A stretch of DNA of 64,000 nucleotides from CAVVYW01 sp963752605 (GTDB taxonomy: Bacteria; Actinomycetota; Thermoleophilia; Solirubrobacterales; 70-9), in contig CAVVYW010000005.1 of assembly GCA_963752605.1 (NCBI GenBank), forward strand, positions 558,001-622,000, written 5' to 3'. The notes beneath the pieces are model-generated. The model made no database searches. It saw only the letters and a program-made list of their open reading frames with translations, and was not told the DNA's origin. Shown here one piece after another: positions 61,273 through 64,000 of the stretch. Numbering within the stretch: the stretch's first letter is position 1; each line of letters starts with the position of its first letter. The translations under genes were made by a program, and so were the position numbers.

Positions 61273-61430
61273 CCCTCGTCTTCGGTGTCGCGGGTGGCGA
61301 GGTAGCCGCCGACCGCAAGCGCGGTTGCCGCGACCCCAACCCCCGCGGCGATCCTGAGCTCGCGGTGATAGCGCCGCCGAACGAACTCCACCACCAGCCG
61401 CCCGATCGCCTCGTAGATGATTGATGCCAT
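61269..61430 (-). CDS. Short membrane protein coupled to argG
   Basis: 53 aa, too short for most gene callers. The sequence starts MASIIYEAIGRLVVEFVRRR and continues with one membrane helix (IAAGVGVAATALAVGGYLA, about 27-45) and an acidic tail. The ATG overlaps the argG stop (TGATG), so it is likely translated by re-initiation from the argG message. Codon use looks coding (third-position G/C). Function unknown. Confidence 0.7.
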   Translation of the reverse strand: MASIIYEAIGRLVVEFVRRRYHRELRIAAGVGVAATALAVGGYLATRDTEDEG

Positions 61431-62710
61431 CAGTCCCTCTCTTCCCTTGACCGGTCGCCCCGAATCCTATGCGCGAGCCGGCTCTGCAGCGTGAACAGCT
61501 CGATGAACCCGGGGCTCGCGTCCTGGGAGAACTCTCCCCCGCTCTCGCCGAAGGAGGCGAGCGAGCGGTCATACAGCGCGTAGGGCGAGGAGCGGGCCAC
61601 CGGCGCCACGGATCCGCGATAGAGCCTCACGGTCACCTCGCCGGTGACGAACTCGTTCACCGAGTCCATGTAGGCGTCGAGGTCCTCGCGCAGCGGCTCC
61701 AGCCACAGCCCGGCGTAGACGAGATAGGCCCACTGGGTCTCGAGCGCACCCTTGAAGTTGTTCTGGTGGATGGTGGAGACGAGCCGCTCCAGGTCACGGT
61801 GCGCCGCGAGCACGATCTCGGCGGCCGGCACCTCGTACAGGTCGCGCACCTTGAGGCCGATCACGCGGTCCTCGATGTGGTCGACGATGCCGATGCCATG
61901 CCGCTGTCCGATCTCCGCGGCGCGCTCGAGCAGCTCGACCAGCCCGAGCTCCTCGCCGTCGAGTGAGACGGGGCGTCCCGCCTCGAAGCCGACGCGGAGA
62001 AGCTGAGGCTCATCCGGGGCGTCCTCGGGCCTGGTGACGAGCTGAAAGACGTCGTCGGGCGGAGGCTCGTCCAGGTCCTCGATCGCGCCGCCCTCGGAGG
62101 AGCGGCCCCAGAGGTTGTCGTCGATCGAGTAAGGCGCCTGCTCGGTCCCGCCCTTGACGGGAATGCCGTGCTCGCGGGCATACGCGATCTCCTCGTCCCG
62201 GCCCATCCTCCACTCCCGCACCGGGGCGAGCACCTTCAGCTCGGGAGCCAGGGTCGCCACCGTGGCCTCGATTCGCACCTGGTCGTTGCCCTTGCCCGTG
62301 CATCCATGGGCGATCGTGTCGCACTTGTGCTCTCGGGCGACGTCAACCGCGAGCTTCGCGATCAGCGGCCTGCCCAGCGCGGTGAACAGCGGGTAGCCGC
62401 TGCCGTAGATGGCGTTCGCCTTGATCGCCGGCAGCACGTAGTCGCGCGCGAACTCCTCGCGGGCGTCCACGAGCACGGTCTCGACGGCGCCGAGCTGCTC
62501 GGCCTTGCCGGTGACGACGTCCCAGTCCTCCCCCGGCTGGCCGAGATTCACGGTGAGCGTCACGATCTCGGCGCCGTAGCGCTCCTGGATCCACTTCAGC
62601 ATCACGCTGGTGTCGAGGCCGCCGGAGTAGAGCAGCAGCACGCGGCCGACCTGGGCGGGGTCGGCCTGATAGGAGGCGATGCGCGGCGATCCGTGCTCGG
62701 CGTCGGACAT
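61430..62710 (-). CDS. argG: Argininosuccinate synthase
   Basis: 426 aa. ATP-dependent joining of citrulline and aspartate in arginine synthesis. N-terminal ATP-pyrophosphatase P-loop: VLLLYSGGLDTSVMLKWIQERYGAE at about 23-47. Then YGSGYPLFTALGRPLIAK, AHGCTGKGNDQVRIEAT at about 134-150, and the C-terminal EFVTGEVTVRLYRG. Length is on the long side because of a 20-residue N-terminal extension. The neighbours are not other arg genes. Confidence 0.96.
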   Translation of the reverse strand: MSDAEHGSPRIASYQADPAQVGRVLLLYSGGLDTSVMLKWIQERYGAEIVTLTVNLGQPGEDWDVVTGKAEQLGAVETVLVDAREEFARDYVLPAIKANAIYGSGYPLFTALGRPLIAKLAVDVAREHKCDTIAHGCTGKGNDQVRIEATVATLAPELKVLAPVREWRMGRDEEIAYAREHGIPVKGGTEQAPYSIDDNLWGRSSEGGAIEDLDEPPPDDVFQLVTRPEDAPDEPQLLRVGFEAGRPVSLDGEELGLVELLERAAEIGQRHGIGIVDHIEDRVIGLKVRDLYEVPAAEIVLAAHRDLERLVSTIHQNNFKGALETQWAYLVYAGLWLEPLREDLDAYMDSVNEFVTGEVTVRLYRGSVAPVARSSPYALYDRSLASFGESGGEFSQDASPGFIELFTLQSRLAHRIRGDRSREERD

Positions 62711-62757
62711 GAGTGGGCAAGTCTGGCAAGAGCCGGGGCCATTGCGAGAATTGGCCC

Positions 62758-63456
62758 ATGCACCGATTGGCCAGGATCCTCTCGACGATGCTGATCACGG
62801 CGGGGCTCGTCGTCCTCCTCGACGCCGGGATCACCCTGCTGTGGGAGGAGCCGGTCTCCGCGGCCTACGCCTCACTCGAGCAGGGTCAGGCCAGCGACGA
62901 GCTGAACGACCTGGAGTCGGAGTTCCGAACGAGCGGGGAGTTCGCGGCGCTGAGCGGCGTGGGGGGCGACGCTGCGCAGGCCAAGGTCCTCGCCGACCTC
63001 TTCGAGCGGCGGATCCAGACGGGAGATCCGATCGGCCGGCTGCACATCGACCGGATCGGCCTCAACGCGGTGTTCCTGCACGGGACGGCGACATCGATCC
63101 TTCAGCGCGGCCCTGGCCACTATCCGACGACGCAGCTCCCGGGGCAGGCGGGCACGGTGGCGATCGCCGGGCACCGGACCACCTACGGGGCGCCGTTCAG
63201 GAACATCGACGATATCCGCGTCGGCGACGAGATCAGGCTGGTGCTGCCGTATGCGGCGTTCACCTACGCCGTGGAGAAGAACGAGATCGTCGACCCGGGC
63301 GATGTCGGGATCATCAACCGCGTCGGCTACGAGCGGCTCGTCCTGACCGCCTGCCACCCGCTCTACAGCGCGGCACAGCGATGGGTCGTGTTTGCGCGAC
63401 TCCGATCGGTCCAGACGTTCGCGATCTCCGGGGAGGGGCGCTGGCTACCGCCGTAA
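62758..63456 (+). CDS. Class E sortase
   Basis: 232 aa from ATG 62758. N-terminal anchor helix (LARILSTMLITAGLVVLLDAGITLLW at about 3-28), an extracellular helical linker, then the sortase barrel: HIDRIGLNAVFLHGT, catalytic His in AIAGHRTTYGAPFRNIDD, catalytic Cys in LVLTACHPLYS and Arg in QRWVVFARL. Class E enzymes of high-GC actinobacteria join LAxTG-type proteins to peptidoglycan. No obvious substrate gene lies in the window: the RTX proteins lack LPxTG/LAxTG tails. Confidence 0.92.
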   Translation: MHRLARILSTMLITAGLVVLLDAGITLLWEEPVSAAYASLEQGQASDELNDLESEFRTSGEFAALSGVGGDAAQAKVLADLFERRIQTGDPIGRLHIDRIGLNAVFLHGTATSILQRGPGHYPTTQLPGQAGTVAIAGHRTTYGAPFRNIDDIRVGDEIRLVLPYAAFTYAVEKNEIVDPGDVGIINRVGYERLVLTACHPLYSAAQRWVVFARLRSVQTFAISGEGRWLPP

Positions 63457-63471
63457 GGGCGGCCGGCCGCG

Positions 63472-64000
63472 CTATGCCTTCGCCCTGAAGCTCGCCAGTG
63501 CCGCGTCGGCCTGCTGCTCGATCTCCGGTGAGGCCCCCCGGTCCACACGCCGCAGGATCAGATGTGAGAACCCTCCCGCGGAGATCACGACCGCGACCTC
63601 CTCGCCCCCCGGATATGTCGCCACCATGCGCAGCCCCTTCTCGGGGCCGATCCTGACCGGCTTCGCAGCTCCGACCTGGGCCCCGGGGTGGCGCTCGGCG
63701 AGGAAGGCGCGGGCTCCACGCGCGAGCTGGGGCTCCGGAGCGCCGCCCTGCTGGAAGAAGACGACGATCCCGGCCGTCGCCCCGGGCGCTGTCAGCGCGA
63801 CCCCGCCGTCCTCCAGTCCGTCGTCCCAGCGGGCCGGAACCCCGATCGCGAAGCGGTCCGCGAAGGTGCGACGGTTGAGCGCGGCGGCGCCGGCGCCCTG
63901 AGGGGCCGCGGCCCCGGTCTGCTGCTGGTTCTGGCCGGTCGCCGGCTGCTGCCCCTGCCCGCTCCCGGGCTTGCCCTGAGCGGGCGCCTGCCCGCCGGGC
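63472..64000 (-). CDS. Partial gene: protein with Pro/Gln/Gly linker and C-terminal beta domain
   Basis: At least 175 codons; the start is beyond the window end. The visible N-terminal part (about 45 residues) is a Pro/Gln/Gly/Ala linker (GKPGSGQGQQPATGQNQQ), the rest an alpha/beta domain: RTFADRFAIGVPARWDDGLEDGGVAL, GIVVFFQQGG, VRIGPEKGLRMVATYPGGEEVAVVIS and IEQQADAALASFRAKA. This resembles PsbP-like or stress-type C-terminal domains of surface proteins, but no firm match is made. TAG stop at 63472. 15 nt from the sortase stop, convergent. Confidence 0.7.
   Translation of the reverse strand, partial: PGGQAPAQGKPGSGQGQQPATGQNQQQTGAAAPQGAGAAALNRRTFADRFAIGVPARWDDGLEDGGVALTAPGATAGIVVFFQQGGAPEPQLARGARAFLAERHPGAQVGAAKPVRIGPEKGLRMVATYPGGEEVAVVISAGGFSHLILRRVDRGASPEIEQQADAALASFRAKA

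Noticed and set aside
63392..63901. 169-codon plus-strand frame near the window end
   Set aside because: Overlaps the sortase 3' end in another frame and is antisense to the partial minus-strand gene, whose protein looks globular.

Overview
The window is about 70% G+C and densely packed. It reads as a chromosomal stretch of a high-GC actinobacterium, most likely Thermoleophilia (Solirubrobacterales-like). Pointers are classical menaquinone genes, a class E sortase, an Rpf-like muralytic protein, GatCAB with GltX, several Sec-exported RTX-repeat proteins, lysine-rich tails on secreted proteins, and many leaderless promoters. This placement is inference; no 16S rRNA is present. I saw no tRNA, rRNA, insertion sequence, prophage or CRISPR array, and no gene-free stretch longer than 300 bases. 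The longest, 59634-59914, holds a c-di-AMP riboswitch.

Layout. 1-7 kb: hypothetical gene, F420-type oxidoreductase, leuA, two tandem RTX-repeat proteins, AI-2E transporter, membrane protein, third RTX protein. 7-13 kb: quinone oxidoreductase, class V aminotransferase-serA operon (serine entry), tandem DUF4389 genes with a terminator, cupin. 12.8-25 kb: ilvC, then menE / menB-menA / menC / menD, with an endonuclease IV gene between menC and menD and a poly-lysine secreted protein after menD, then an ilvB-ilvN-menF operon. 25-31 kb: sqdB-type UDP-sulfoquinovose synthase, DUF2304-GT2 fusion, MFS exporter, zinc-ribbon protein, NDH-2. 31-37 kb: gatC-gatA-gatB and a giant CSLREA/RTX secreted protein. 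37-47 kb: GMC oxidoreductase, two small membrane proteins, uvrD/pcrA-folD, lipoprotein, cysE, cysK, P-domain-like protein, Rrf2 regulator. 47-54 kb: VanZ, HDOD-LuxR regulator, gltX, second endonuclease IV, and a wax-ester pair (WS/DGAT plus fatty acyl reductase). 54-64 kb: dnaE, sixA, ferritin-like protein, Rpf-like protein behind a riboswitch, LysR, small GNAT-like protein, argG with a 53-codon partner gene, sortase E, and a partial gene running off the end.

Functional links. menE, B, A, C, D and F give isochorismate to demethylmenaquinone, and NDH-2 would feed that quinone pool. leuA, ilvC and ilvBN cover much of branched-chain amino acid synthesis. serA, the class V aminotransferase, cysE and cysK outline serine to cysteine, with a cysteine-free Rrf2 regulator close to cysK. 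GltX plus GatCAB suggests indirect Gln/Asn-tRNA charging.

Two window-wide patterns stand out. First, about fifteen operon-first genes have a TANNNT -10 box ending 6-9 nt before the start codon (leaderless transcripts), while internal genes use Shine-Dalgarno sites or NTGA overlaps. Second, from about 38 kb on, at least five otherwise intact genes carry single-base frameshifts (GMC, uvrD, P-domain, Rpf, LysR), which suggests assembly indels more than true decay.
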